Both the position numbers and the translations under genes were made by a program. A DNA stretch of 45,836 bases, from contig DRFG01000208.1 in NCBI GenBank assembly GCA_011050655.1, positions 1 through 45,836 of the forward strand. Reading direction: 5' to 3'. Below are positions 17,260 through 24,883 of this stretch, piece after piece (the first letter of the stretch is position 1; each line of letters opens with the position of its first letter). The notes beneath the pieces were generated by a model. The model had not been told where the DNA came from and did not search any database. It saw only the letters and a list, made by a program, of their open reading frames with translations. This stretch comes from Roseobacter sp. Lineage in GTDB: Bacteria; Pseudomonadota; Alphaproteobacteria; Rhodobacterales; Rhodobacteraceae.

Positions 17260-18480
17260 ATGTCACTTCAAGAAATTTTCGCGACCCGCGCGACGCGCAT
17301 GAAAGCATCTGAAATCCGCGAATTGCTCAAGTTGCTAGATCAACCCGATATTATTTCTTTCGCGGGGGGTATTCCTGATCCTGACCTCTTTCCCAAGACC
17401 GCTTTTCAAGAGGCATTCGCCGACAGCTTGACTGGCCCATTGGCTACTCAAGGTCTGCAATATTCACCCAGCGAAGGCTACGCTCCGCTCAGGCAGTGGA
17501 TCGCCACTCACATGCAGGCATTGGGTGTTCCGGCAACGCCCGACAATATCCTGATTACATCCGGGTCTCAGCAGGCTCTTGATTATCTGGGCAAACTTTT
17601 TCTTTCGCCTGGCGACACAGCCTTGATCGGGTGGCCGACGTATCTGGGTGCCTTGGGCGCTTTCAACGCCTATGAACCGCGGTATGATAAGCTGGACCCG
17701 TTAAGCAATCGCAGCGGTGCAAATTATGCCACAGATGCCCAAGACGCCGGGGGGAGAGCCAAGTTCGCCTATCTGTCGGTCGATTTCGCCAATCCGACCG
17801 GTGCCACCGTCAGCCACGCTGCACGCGAACGGGTGATTGACCTGGCTGACGAGATGGACATCGCCGTGATCGAAGATGCAGCCTATCAATCGTTGCGGTT
17901 CGACGGCGATGCGATTCCGCCCATCCTAGCGATTGAGGCCGACCGCAAGAACGGCAATTTGGAGGCGTGTCGCACGATCTATTGCGGTAGCTTTTCCAAG
18001 ACATTGTCGCCGGGGCTGCGCGTTGGTTGGGTCTGTGCCGCACAGCCGGTGATTGCCCAGTTGGTCTTGATGAAACAAGCGGCAGATTTGCATAGCGCTT
18101 CATTGAACCAGATCGCAATCTGCAAAGTCGCCGAGGCGCATTTTGACAGCCACATCGCCACCATCCGCAACGCCTATCGCGCACGCCGCGATGCCATGTT
18201 GGATGCGCTGGAAGAACATATGCCACAGGGTGTCAGGTGGGCCAAACCCGAAGGGGGCATGTTCATTTGGGTCACACTGCCCGACGGGCTTGACGGTGCA
18301 GAGCTACTTAAGCAGTCACTGGAGACCGAACGGGTCGCATTTGTCCCTGGCCATGCATTTTTCGCGGATGGGTCCGGGCGTAACACTCTTAGGCTTAGCT
18401 ATTCAACCTCGACGGAAGACAAGATCCGGACTGGGGTCGCGCGATTAGGTAAACTGATCGGTGCGGCGATCGCCCGTTAA
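17260..18480 (+). CDS. PLP-dependent aminotransferase, class I/II
   Basis: A 406-residue fold-type I aminotransferase. It opens with SEIRELLKLLDQPDIISFAGGIPDPDLFP, the pattern of the 2-aminoadipate/branched or aromatic aminotransferase (LysN, ARO8-like) subgroup. The PLP lysine is in GSFSKTLSPGLRVGWV near residue 248. Other PLP contacts are SGSQQALDYLGKLF and DFANPTGATVS. The C-terminal segment PEGGMFIWVTLP is typical. The donor and acceptor cannot be fixed from sequence. The ATG at 17260 follows AGGGAGAGG. It converges on a semialdehyde dehydrogenase gene, from which a hairpin separates it. Confidence 0.88.
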   Translation: MSLQEIFATRATRMKASEIRELLKLLDQPDIISFAGGIPDPDLFPKTAFQEAFADSLTGPLATQGLQYSPSEGYAPLRQWIATHMQALGVPATPDNILITSGSQQALDYLGKLFLSPGDTALIGWPTYLGALGAFNAYEPRYDKLDPLSNRSGANYATDAQDAGGRAKFAYLSVDFANPTGATVSHAARERVIDLADEMDIAVIEDAAYQSLRFDGDAIPPILAIEADRKNGNLEACRTIYCGSFSKTLSPGLRVGWVCAAQPVIAQLVLMKQAADLHSASLNQIAICKVAEAHFDSHIATIRNAYRARRDAMLDALEEHMPQGVRWAKPEGGMFIWVTLPDGLDGAELLKQSLETERVAFVPGHAFFADGSGRNTLRLSYSTSTEDKIRTGVARLGKLIGAAIAR

Positions 18481-18485
18481 AAGAG

Positions 18486-18515
18486 CGCGGGTGGCAGGAT
18501 GATCCGCCGCCCGCG
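18486..18515 (-). terminator. Terminator between convergent genes (gabD side)
   Basis: CGCGGGTGGC (18486-18495) and GCCGCCCGCG (18506-18515) pair over 10 positions with one G-T wobble. On the minus strand the stem is followed by CTCTTTTAA, so it should end gabD. It may also serve the aminotransferase gene on the plus strand. Confidence 0.6.
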
Positions 18516-18523
18516 ATGATCTA

Positions 18524-19999
18524 TCAGATCGACATACAGATATATTTCATCTCAAGATAATCTTCGATGCCGTGGTGGCTGCCTTCACGGCCAAGACCTG
18601 ACTGCTTGACCCCGCCAAACGGCGCGACCTCAGTTGAAATGATCCCGGTGTTCACACCGACGATGCCGTATTCCAGTGCCTCGGCCACTTTGTATACACG
18701 GCTTAGGTCTTTGGCATAAAAGTAGGATGCAAGACCAAAGATCGTGTCATTGGCCATCGCGATCACTTCGTCCTCGTCTTCGAACTTGAACAATGGTGCG
18801 AACGGGCCAAAGGTTTCCTCGGTTGCGACTTTCATTTCCTGTGTCACCCCGGTCACGATTGTGGGCTCAAAGAAATTGCCTGCCTGATCATCCTTGGCAT
18901 TTCCAAGGATAATCGTGGCCCCCTTGGAAACTGCATCTTCGATGTGTTCCTTAACCTTGGCACCGGCGTCAGCATTGATCAGGGGCCCCAGTTCGACGCC
19001 TTCTTCAAACCCGTCGCCGACCTTCATCTGGTTAACCCGCGTTTTTAGTTTCTCAGCGAAGGCGTCGTAAATGCCCGCCTGCACATAGATGCGGTTGGCG
19101 CAAACGCAAGTTTGGCCGTTGTTGCGGAATTTGCACAAAATTGCCCCTTCGACGGCGGCATCAAGATCGGCGTCGTCAAACACGATGAAAGGCGCGTTGC
19201 CGCCCAACTCCATCGAACATTTCATGACCTGATCGGCGGCTTGCTTCAGCAAGATGCGACCGACCTCTGTCGAGCCGGTGAACGTCAGCTTGCGCACGGC
19301 GGGGTTTTCACAGAACTCTTTGCCCACAGCCGAGGAAGATGACGACGGCACCACATTGAACACACCGGCGGGAATGCCTGCACGTTCGGCCAATACACCC
19401 ATGACGATCGCAGACAGTGGGGTTTCAGCCGCGGGACGTGCGACAAAGGCACAACCAGCCGCCAGCGCGGGCGCGGCCTTGCGGGTGATCATCGCGTTGG
19501 GAAAATTCCAAGGCGTGATAGATGCAGCAACCCCAATAGGCTGCTTGATTACGGTGATACGCTTGTCGCGTTGATGCCCGGGAATGGTTTCGCCATAAAT
19601 GCGCTTGGCCTCTTCGCCGAAAAATTCGATGAAAGACGCCCCATATGCGATTTCGCCCTTGGCCTCAGCCAGCGGCTTGCCCTGTTCGGCGGTCAGGATG
19701 GTACCCAGGTCATCTTGGTTTTCCATCATCAGATCGAACCATTTGCGCAATACCGCAGCGCGTTCCTTACCGGTCCAGGCGGCCCATTCTTTCTGGGCTT
19801 TCTCGGCTTGGGCAATGGCCCCTGCAACTTGGGCACGGCTTAGGTCGGCCACCTTGGCAATCACATCGCCGCGGGCAGGGTTGGTCACGTCAAATGTGCC
19901 ATCGTCACCGTCAACCCACTTGCCACCGATATAGGCACGGGTTTCAAGCAGCGTTGGGTCTTTGAGCATGGACTTCAGATTGGTTTTGGCGTCAGTCAT
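18524..19999 (-). CDS. gabD: NAD(P)-dependent succinate-semialdehyde dehydrogenase
   Basis: A 491-residue aldehyde dehydrogenase most like GabD, which oxidises succinate semialdehyde to succinate at the end of the GABA route. The catalytic cysteine is in NGQTCVCANR (Cys 298, with Cys 300 two residues on, as in GabD). The general-base glutamate is in MELGGNAP (Glu 264), and the oxyanion and cofactor segment is ITPWNFPNAM. The conserved lysine of the cofactor motif (KPAxxTP) is arginine here, in FVARPAAETP. The ATG at 19999 has GGAGAG upstream; an in-frame start at 20032 is not supported. It is divergent from the hydrolase gene. Confidence 0.9.
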   Translation of the reverse strand: MTDAKTNLKSMLKDPTLLETRAYIGGKWVDGDDGTFDVTNPARGDVIAKVADLSRAQVAGAIAQAEKAQKEWAAWTGKERAAVLRKWFDLMMENQDDLGTILTAEQGKPLAEAKGEIAYGASFIEFFGEEAKRIYGETIPGHQRDKRITVIKQPIGVAASITPWNFPNAMITRKAAPALAAGCAFVARPAAETPLSAIVMGVLAERAGIPAGVFNVVPSSSSSAVGKEFCENPAVRKLTFTGSTEVGRILLKQAADQVMKCSMELGGNAPFIVFDDADLDAAVEGAILCKFRNNGQTCVCANRIYVQAGIYDAFAEKLKTRVNQMKVGDGFEEGVELGPLINADAGAKVKEHIEDAVSKGATIILGNAKDDQAGNFFEPTIVTGVTQEMKVATEETFGPFAPLFKFEDEDEVIAMANDTIFGLASYFYAKDLSRVYKVAEALEYGIVGVNTGIISTEVAPFGGVKQSGLGREGSHHGIEDYLEMKYICMSI

Positions 20000-20093
20000 T
20001 TTGATCTCTCCGCTTTTGTCTGTGGTACCCAAAGCAACAATCGGTATGATTGTCTAGTTCGAGTTCTAAATGGTACCCTGACGGAGGACCCAA

Positions 20094-20885
20094 ATGCAGC
20101 TAGATGATGACTATGCCAACGCCGCATACATTGAGGGTGCGGATCAATTTCCGCCACGCTGGCAAACGGCTGCTGCGGCTTTTCGCAAGAAGCTTGGGTT
20201 CCGTGCACAAAAGAATATCTCGTATGGACCTACGGACCGCGAAATATACGATTTCTTCGAACCCGAGGGGGTGTCACGCGGCACAGTGATCTTTGTGCAC
20301 GGCGGATATTGGAAGGCGTTCGCACCATCTGACTGGTCGCATCTTGCGGCGGGTGTCTTGGCACGCGGTTACGCCGTCGCGATGGTGGGGTATGATCTTT
20401 GTCCCGACGTGCGCATTACCCAGATTACCGGGCAAGTGGCGCGTGCAATAATGGAAGTAGCCAAGCGTACACAAGGGATGATCGCGTTGGCCGGGCATTC
20501 CGCAGGCGGGCAGCTTGTTGCGCGTATGATGGACCCATTGGTTTTGCCTGGCGATGTACGCGATCGGATTGAAAATATCGTTTCGATTTCACCGGTCGCC
20601 AACCTGATGCCTTTACTGCAAACGTCAATGAACGAGGTGTTGCAGTTAGACGAAGCAGAGGCGACGGCGGAAAGTCCGGTCAACATGACCCCGCCCCACG
20701 GCGTAAATGTGACCATCTGGGTGGGTGCAATGGAACGGCCGGCTTTCCTGGAGCAGGCCGAACAATTCGCGCGGGTATGGGGTGCAAAGCAGTTCGTCAT
20801 CGAAGGCCGGCACCACTTTGATATCATCGAACTGCTTGAAGACACTGACAGCGACATGGTGAAAGCGTTGTTGGGCGTAAAGTGA
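20094..20885 (+). CDS. Alpha/beta hydrolase, kynurenine-formamidase-like
   Basis: A 263-residue soluble alpha/beta-hydrolase. It has an oxyanion segment VIFVHGGYWKAFAPSDWSHLA near residue 65-85 and the nucleophile elbow GHSAGGQ (Ser near residue 135). A late acid is followed by the catalytic histidine in EGRHHFDIIE. The HGGYW motif is typical of arylformamidase/kynurenine formamidase relatives and BD-FAE-type esterases, so a small amide or ester is the likely substrate. The pathway is not known. The ATG at 20094 follows ACGGAGGA. The creatinase gene follows in the same direction 122 bases on, with a hairpin between. Confidence 0.85.
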   Translation: MQLDDDYANAAYIEGADQFPPRWQTAAAAFRKKLGFRAQKNISYGPTDREIYDFFEPEGVSRGTVIFVHGGYWKAFAPSDWSHLAAGVLARGYAVAMVGYDLCPDVRITQITGQVARAIMEVAKRTQGMIALAGHSAGGQLVARMMDPLVLPGDVRDRIENIVSISPVANLMPLLQTSMNEVLQLDEAEATAESPVNMTPPHGVNVTIWVGAMERPAFLEQAEQFARVWGAKQFVIEGRHHFDIIELLEDTDSDMVKALLGVK

Positions 20886-20930
20886 CCTCTTGATAGAGTC
20901 ATCAAAATCGGCGAAGGATTGGCAAGGGTC

Positions 20931-20949
20931 AGAGCGATGGCGTCGCTCT
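20931..20949 (+). terminator. Hairpin between hydrolase and creatinase genes
   Basis: AGAGCGA (20931-20937) and TCGCTCT (20943-20949) form a perfect 7-bp stem with loop TGGCG, 46 bases after the hydrolase stop. AGGTTTAA follows. It may be a weak terminator separating the two genes. Confidence 0.4.
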
Positions 20950-21007
20950 AGGTTTAACGGCTCTTGCGTCCTGTACGCCGGGACCTTTCTGAGAAGGAGG
21001 GTCTGAC

Positions 21008-22231
21008 ATGACCAACTCGTCCAACACCGCACGTCCAGATATGTATCGGTTCCACAATGGCACGAAATCTCCGTTGCCATTCGAGGCCGCCGAATACGAA
21101 GCAAGACTCGAGGAACTGCGCGAACGGATGGAGGCAGCCGGCGTTGCGGCGGCTGTTTTTACGTCCATGCACAATATTGCCTACTATTCGGGCTTTTTGT
21201 ACTGCGCCTTCGGGCGGCCCTATGGTCTGGTCGTCACCGATACGGATTGCGTTACCGTTTCTGCTGGGATTGACGCCGGTCAACCTTGGCGGCGCAGCTT
21301 TGCCGACAATATAACCTATACCGATTGGCAACGTGATAATTACTGGCGCGCAATTTTGTCTATTACCGGCAAAGGTGCCGTTATCGGATACGAAGGCGAC
21401 CACCTGACGCTGATGCAGCGCGACAAGCTTGAAGACTTCCTTGAACCTACGGTCATGGTTGACCTGTTCGACACCACCATGCGCCAAAGAATGCACAAGT
21501 CCCCTGCCGAGATCGCTTTGATCCGGCAAGGTGCACAGGTTGCGGATGTCGGCGGGTACGCGATCCGCGAGGCTGTAAAGATAGGTGCCCGCGAGATTGA
21601 TATCGCCATGGCGGGTCGGGATGCGATGGAGCTGGAGATTGCCAAACGCTTTCCCGATGCCGAATATCGTGACACGTGGGTGTGGTTCCAGTCGGGACTG
21701 AACACCGATGGTGCCCATAATCCGGTAACATCGCGTCAGATAGAGCGCGGCGATATCCTGTCGCTAAACACTTTTCCGATGATTTCGGCTTATTACACCG
21801 CCCTAGAGCGCACTTTGTTCGCGGGCGAAGTGGATTCGGCCAGCCTCAAGATATGGGAAGCAAATGTCGCGGCGCATGAGCTTGGCATAAGCCTTCTTAA
21901 ACCCGGAGTAAGCTGTGCCGACGTGACCCTGCAAATCAACGCCTTTCTCGAAGAACGTGACCTGCTGCAATATCGGACCTTCGGGTACGGCCATTCGTTT
22001 GGGGTGTTATCTCATTTCTATGGTCGAGAAGCAGGGCTGGAACTTCGTGAAGACATCGACACGGTGCTAGAACCCGGCATGGTCATCTCGATGGAGCCTA
22101 TGCTGACGCTGGCCGCTGACCAGCCCGGCGCAGGCGGGTATCGCGAACATGATATTTTGGTGATTACGGACGACGGAAACGACAACATCACAGGCTACCC
22201 TTTCGGGCCAGAATTCAACGTCGTCGGTTGA
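21008..22231 (+). CDS. Creatinase (creatine amidinohydrolase), M24 family
   Basis: Creatinase hydrolyses creatine to sarcosine and urea. The 407-residue length and almost every landmark agree with characterised Pseudomonas-type creatinases. The substrate-site Phe and Arg are in CAFGRPY (residues 66-72), with IDAGQPWRR and YTDWQRDNYW following. The catalytic histidine is in FQSGLNTDGAHNPVT (His 237), the creatine-binding glutamate in YYTALERTLF, and another glutamate in GGYREHDIL. The pita-bread fold is shared with aminopeptidase P, but the classic five metal ligands are replaced, as expected for creatinase. The ATG at 21008 follows AAGGAGGG. No sarcosine oxidase or urease gene lies in the window. 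Confidence 0.9.
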   Translation: MTNSSNTARPDMYRFHNGTKSPLPFEAAEYEARLEELRERMEAAGVAAAVFTSMHNIAYYSGFLYCAFGRPYGLVVTDTDCVTVSAGIDAGQPWRRSFADNITYTDWQRDNYWRAILSITGKGAVIGYEGDHLTLMQRDKLEDFLEPTVMVDLFDTTMRQRMHKSPAEIALIRQGAQVADVGGYAIREAVKIGAREIDIAMAGRDAMELEIAKRFPDAEYRDTWVWFQSGLNTDGAHNPVTSRQIERGDILSLNTFPMISAYYTALERTLFAGEVDSASLKIWEANVAAHELGISLLKPGVSCADVTLQINAFLEERDLLQYRTFGYGHSFGVLSHFYGREAGLELREDIDTVLEPGMVISMEPMLTLAADQPGAGGYREHDILVITDDGNDNITGYPFGPEFNVVG

Positions 22232-22244
22232 TTAGGTCCGTTAT

Positions 22245-22290
22245 GCGCCACCCTTTCGCAATGCCAAGGTGGGCTTTTGCAGGGTGGCGC
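22245..22290 (+). terminator. Long nested hairpin after creatinase
   Basis: GCGCCACCCT (22245-22254) and AGGGTGGCGC (22281-22290) pair perfectly over 10 bases. Inside them GCAA/TTGC and GCC/GGC can extend the fold. It begins 13 bases after the creatinase stop. No T-run follows. A terminator, a stabilising 3' structure or a small structured RNA would all fit. Confidence 0.5.
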
Positions 22291-22353
22291 GTGCGTATTA
22301 TGGGCGATGCGTTTGCCCCGTCAGGTTCTGGTCGGGTGCAAAATTTATGTGAC

Positions 22354-22381
22354 TTGACGCGCTTAGAAAGATGGCTAGGTT
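22354..22381 (+). promoter_or_regulatory. Possible promoter of the histidine kinase gene
   Basis: TTGACG (22354-22359) and TAGGTT (22376-22381) stand 16 bases apart, about 100 bases before the kinase start. The -35 is good but the -10 is poor, so this is tentative. Confidence 0.3.
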
Positions 22382-22479
22382 GAGCCATTGAAAAAACGGG
22401 GATCAACCTGCGCCATGCGAAAATCACTGTTTTTATCGGATAAGGTGCTTTTTGTGCACAATACCAGTGAGTGCCTGAG

Positions 22480-23565
22480 ATGAAAGCGTCCTTAATTGAA
22501 GACGAAGAAATCCGCCTTGCGTTGCTACGCGGGTACAACATTCTTGATACGGCCCCAGATGAAGGGTTCGACGACATCACAAAGCTTGCTGCCGAAATTT
22601 GTGAAGTGCCGATAGCTTTGATTTCATTGGTCGACGACAAGCGACAATGGTTCAAATCCAAGGTCGGCCTCTCTATCGAGGGTAGCCAAATTGATGATAG
22701 TATGTGTGCTCATGCTATTGCGGCGGACGATTATCTCGAAATCTTTGACACCGCCGCTGACCCTCGGACCGCTGGTAATGGCTTTGTCACGGGGCCAGAT
22801 CAGATACGGTTTTACGCCGGTGCGTTACTTGAGGATGATAACAAGTTGCCGCTTGGTACGCTGTGCGTCCTGGGCAAAGAACCGCGACAGCTTAGTGATT
22901 TTCAACGACGTGCACTAAAGGTTTTGGCCGTCCAAGTGATGCGCCAGATCGAGCTACGCAAAGCCTTGGCGGATGCCGAGGTGCTGCGCAAAGAGGTAGA
23001 TCATCGCGTCAAGAATTCCCTTCAGTCGCTCGAAGCGTTGATCCGGATTCAAGTGCGCAAAGAAAAATCTCCCGAAGCTCGTGCGGCGCTGGACAGCGTT
23101 CAAGGGCGTTTGGCTACGATCAGCCAGTTACACGAAGCGTTATATCTGACCGACAGCGGAGCAGCAGTTGATATTGCGGCATTTCTTAAGAAAGTTGCAC
23201 ATTCAACGAGTGAACAAATGCCCGACGGCGTTCAGATAGAAATCAATCTTGAGCAGGCCAATCTTTCGTCGCGCTCTGCATCATCGGTCGGCATGATCGT
23301 CAACGAGGCGATGACCAACGCGGCCAAATACGCTTATCAGGGTCGCAAACGGGGTGCATTTAACCTGTCAGGAGAAAGCCGTGACGGCTTTTATCACCTT
23401 TCTTGCATAGACGATGGCCCTGGCATTCCCGACACAGATCCGTCAGGGACGGGACTGGGTATGCGTATTTTGACGGCTGCGGCACAGCAGCTTGGCGGTG
23501 AGATGACATTGCCTCACCGCGAACGCGGGGGCGAGATCAAGGTTATCTGGCCCATAATTGATTAG
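22480..23565 (+). CDS. Soluble GAF-domain sensor histidine kinase (HisKA_2 type)
   Basis: A 361-residue kinase without membrane helices. Residues about 15-160 form a GAF domain of the type that begins LRGYNILDTAPDEGFDDITKLAAEI. Residues 170-250 form a HisKA_2 dimerisation domain with the phospho-acceptor His near 175 in KEVDHRVKNSLQSLEALI. The ATPase domain shows the N box (IVNEAMTNAAKYAY), G1 (DDGPGIP) and G2 (GTGLGMRIL). In alphaproteobacteria this class often signals to PhyR or to single-domain regulators. No response regulator is adjacent, so it is an orphan here. ATG 22480 is preferred to GTG 22471; neither has a strong ribosome site. Confidence 0.88.
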   Translation: MKASLIEDEEIRLALLRGYNILDTAPDEGFDDITKLAAEICEVPIALISLVDDKRQWFKSKVGLSIEGSQIDDSMCAHAIAADDYLEIFDTAADPRTAGNGFVTGPDQIRFYAGALLEDDNKLPLGTLCVLGKEPRQLSDFQRRALKVLAVQVMRQIELRKALADAEVLRKEVDHRVKNSLQSLEALIRIQVRKEKSPEARAALDSVQGRLATISQLHEALYLTDSGAAVDIAAFLKKVAHSTSEQMPDGVQIEINLEQANLSSRSASSVGMIVNEAMTNAAKYAYQGRKRGAFNLSGESRDGFYHLSCIDDGPGIPDTDPSGTGLGMRILTAAAQQLGGEMTLPHRERGGEIKVIWPIID

Positions 23566-23667
23566 AAAATGCCATGGCTGATTGGCATGAGCCAAGATGT
23601 GGCGCGCCGGGGGCTGCATCTTGTCGAAAAGAGTGTTTTCGTGCAAACACGGTGACAGGGATAGGTA

Positions 23668-23692
23668 GGATCAGTATTTCTGAAATTGATCC
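23668..23692. repeat. Imperfect inverted repeat before the DUF1523 gene
   Basis: GGATCA...TGATCC encloses ATTTC-T-GAAAT, giving a hairpin with a two-base bulge about 80 bases before the DUF1523 start. A second small stem, ACCGG-N5-CCGGT, follows. It may be a terminator for the kinase gene or an operator; no T-run is present. Confidence 0.35.
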
Positions 23693-23769
23693 TTGGGTTC
23701 TATGTATACCGGTGATGCCGGTCACAGTAACCGTGCATCTGACCAATTTTTACCAAGGGTAGTAAGCAT

Positions 23770-24396
23770 ATGGCGATCTTAAAGTGGGTTTTCTGGTTGA
23801 CGATCTGGGCCGTTGTCGCTGCTTTCTTTCATTATACATTGCCACAAGTGGACATCGTAAGGGTCACGGACACTTACGAAAAGCGTATAGATTTTGGTAA
23901 TAATTCAATGTTCTGGTCCAAGGCAGGCGTGGGTAACAACACGGCGTTGGGCAATCGCGATGTGTTCTTTATCCAGACCCGGCGTGCCAAGGGCGATGTC
24001 ATGGTATACCGCAACGAAGACACCGGGTGGGGGTGGCCGCCCTATTTCAAGTTCGACACGACGAACCTTCAGGCGGAAGCATCTGATTTGAAATCGTCGT
24101 CTGGTTCGCCGCAATACGTGGCGCTAAAACATTACGGCTGGCGCAATGAATTCTTTTCCATCTTCCCGAATGCAACATCAATGTGGGTCGTTGACGGGCC
24201 GAACGCGTCCAAGGGAATCCCTTTTGCGAATATCATTATTCTGACTTTGTTTGCGGCGATGGTCTATGCAATCTGGGTCCGCTGGCGGCGGTTTAAACGC
24301 AGCCGTATCGATCCGACGGTCGAAAGGATCGAAGACGATTTTGCCGAACGGCAAAACCGGTTCTCAAGCTGGATGAAAAGCCGTAGTAAAAAGTAA
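23770..24396 (+). CDS. DUF1523 family membrane-anchored protein
   Basis: A 208-residue protein of the DUF1523 family, function unknown. An N-terminal helix (residues 4-26, WVFWLTIWAVVAAFFHYTLP) leads into a probably periplasmic domain. That domain has VDIVRVTDTYEKRIDFG, RDVFFIQTRRAKGDVMVYRNEDTGWGWPPYFKFDT and SPQYVALKHYGWRNEFFSIFPNA. A second helix (about 157-175) is followed by a basic cytoplasmic tail ending KSRSKK. The family is found mainly in Rhodobacteraceae as far as I know. The ATG at 23770 has AAGGG 10 bases upstream. It converges on the HIT gene. Confidence 0.85.
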   Translation: MAILKWVFWLTIWAVVAAFFHYTLPQVDIVRVTDTYEKRIDFGNNSMFWSKAGVGNNTALGNRDVFFIQTRRAKGDVMVYRNEDTGWGWPPYFKFDTTNLQAEASDLKSSSGSPQYVALKHYGWRNEFFSIFPNATSMWVVDGPNASKGIPFANIIILTLFAAMVYAIWVRWRRFKRSRIDPTVERIEDDFAERQNRFSSWMKSRSKK

Positions 24397-24417
24397 CCTT
24401 GATCGGTGCTTAGTGGC

Positions 24418-24461
24418 GAAACAAAGAGGCGCGCCATTATAGGTGATTGCCCCTTTGTTTC
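24418..24461. terminator. Bidirectional hairpin between convergent genes
   Basis: GAAACAAAGAGGC (24418-24430) and GCCCCTTTGTTTC (24449-24461) pair over 13 positions with one mismatch and an 18-base loop. It lies between the ends of the DUF1523 and HIT genes. A second stem, TTCGTT...AACGAA (24459-24477), overlaps its right arm and would compete with it. Confidence 0.5.
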
Positions 24462-24493
24462 GTTCTCGCGTAACGAACGCCGGCCCTTGCCGA

Positions 24494-24874
24494 TCAGCCC
24501 TGTGGGCTGACCATGCGCCCCATCGGGCGACCGCCAAGAATATGAACATGCAGATGGGGCACGTCCTGGACCCCATGGGCACCCGCGTTTGCAATCATGC
24601 GAAACCCTTCCCCCGCATTAAGAGCAAGGCCTTCGGCTTTGCATACTTCCGAGATCGTGCGCGTAAAATCCAGAATTTCGGCATCCGTCGCCTCGGCTGC
24701 GAAATGATCGTAGCTGACATAAGGCCCCTTGGGGATAATCAAAACATGGCTAGGGGCCTGCGGTTGGATATCGCGAAAGGCCAACGAGTATTCGGTGTCC
24801 AGGACCGTATCGTTGGGTATTTCGCCCCGCAGAATTTTGGCAAAGATGTTTTGGGGGTCATAAGTATAGGCCAT
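24494..24874 (-). CDS. HIT family purine-nucleotide hydrolase (HinT-like)
   Basis: A 126-residue cytoplasmic protein of the histidine-triad HinT branch, which hydrolyses nucleoside phosphoramidates and acyl-adenylates. It shows NIFAKILRGEIP, the base-binding segment AFRDIQPQAPSHVLIIPK, and the triad HLHVH near residues 107-111 followed by ILGGRPMG. The length and ending GRMVSPQG are typical. The ATG at 24874 follows AAGGACT. It lies 9 bases from the stop of the glycosyltransferase gene on the same strand, so the two may be cotranscribed. Confidence 0.94.
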   Translation of the reverse strand: MAYTYDPQNIFAKILRGEIPNDTVLDTEYSLAFRDIQPQAPSHVLIIPKGPYVSYDHFAAEATDAEILDFTRTISEVCKAEGLALNAGEGFRMIANAGAHGVQDVPHLHVHILGGRPMGRMVSPQG

Positions 24875-24883
24875 AGGGAGTCC

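Noticed and set aside
20886-21007. Guanidine-sensing riboswitch before creatinase
   Set aside because: Only one simple 7-bp stem is present; the ACGR-loop hairpin pair of mini-ykkC and other known guanidine motifs are not seen.
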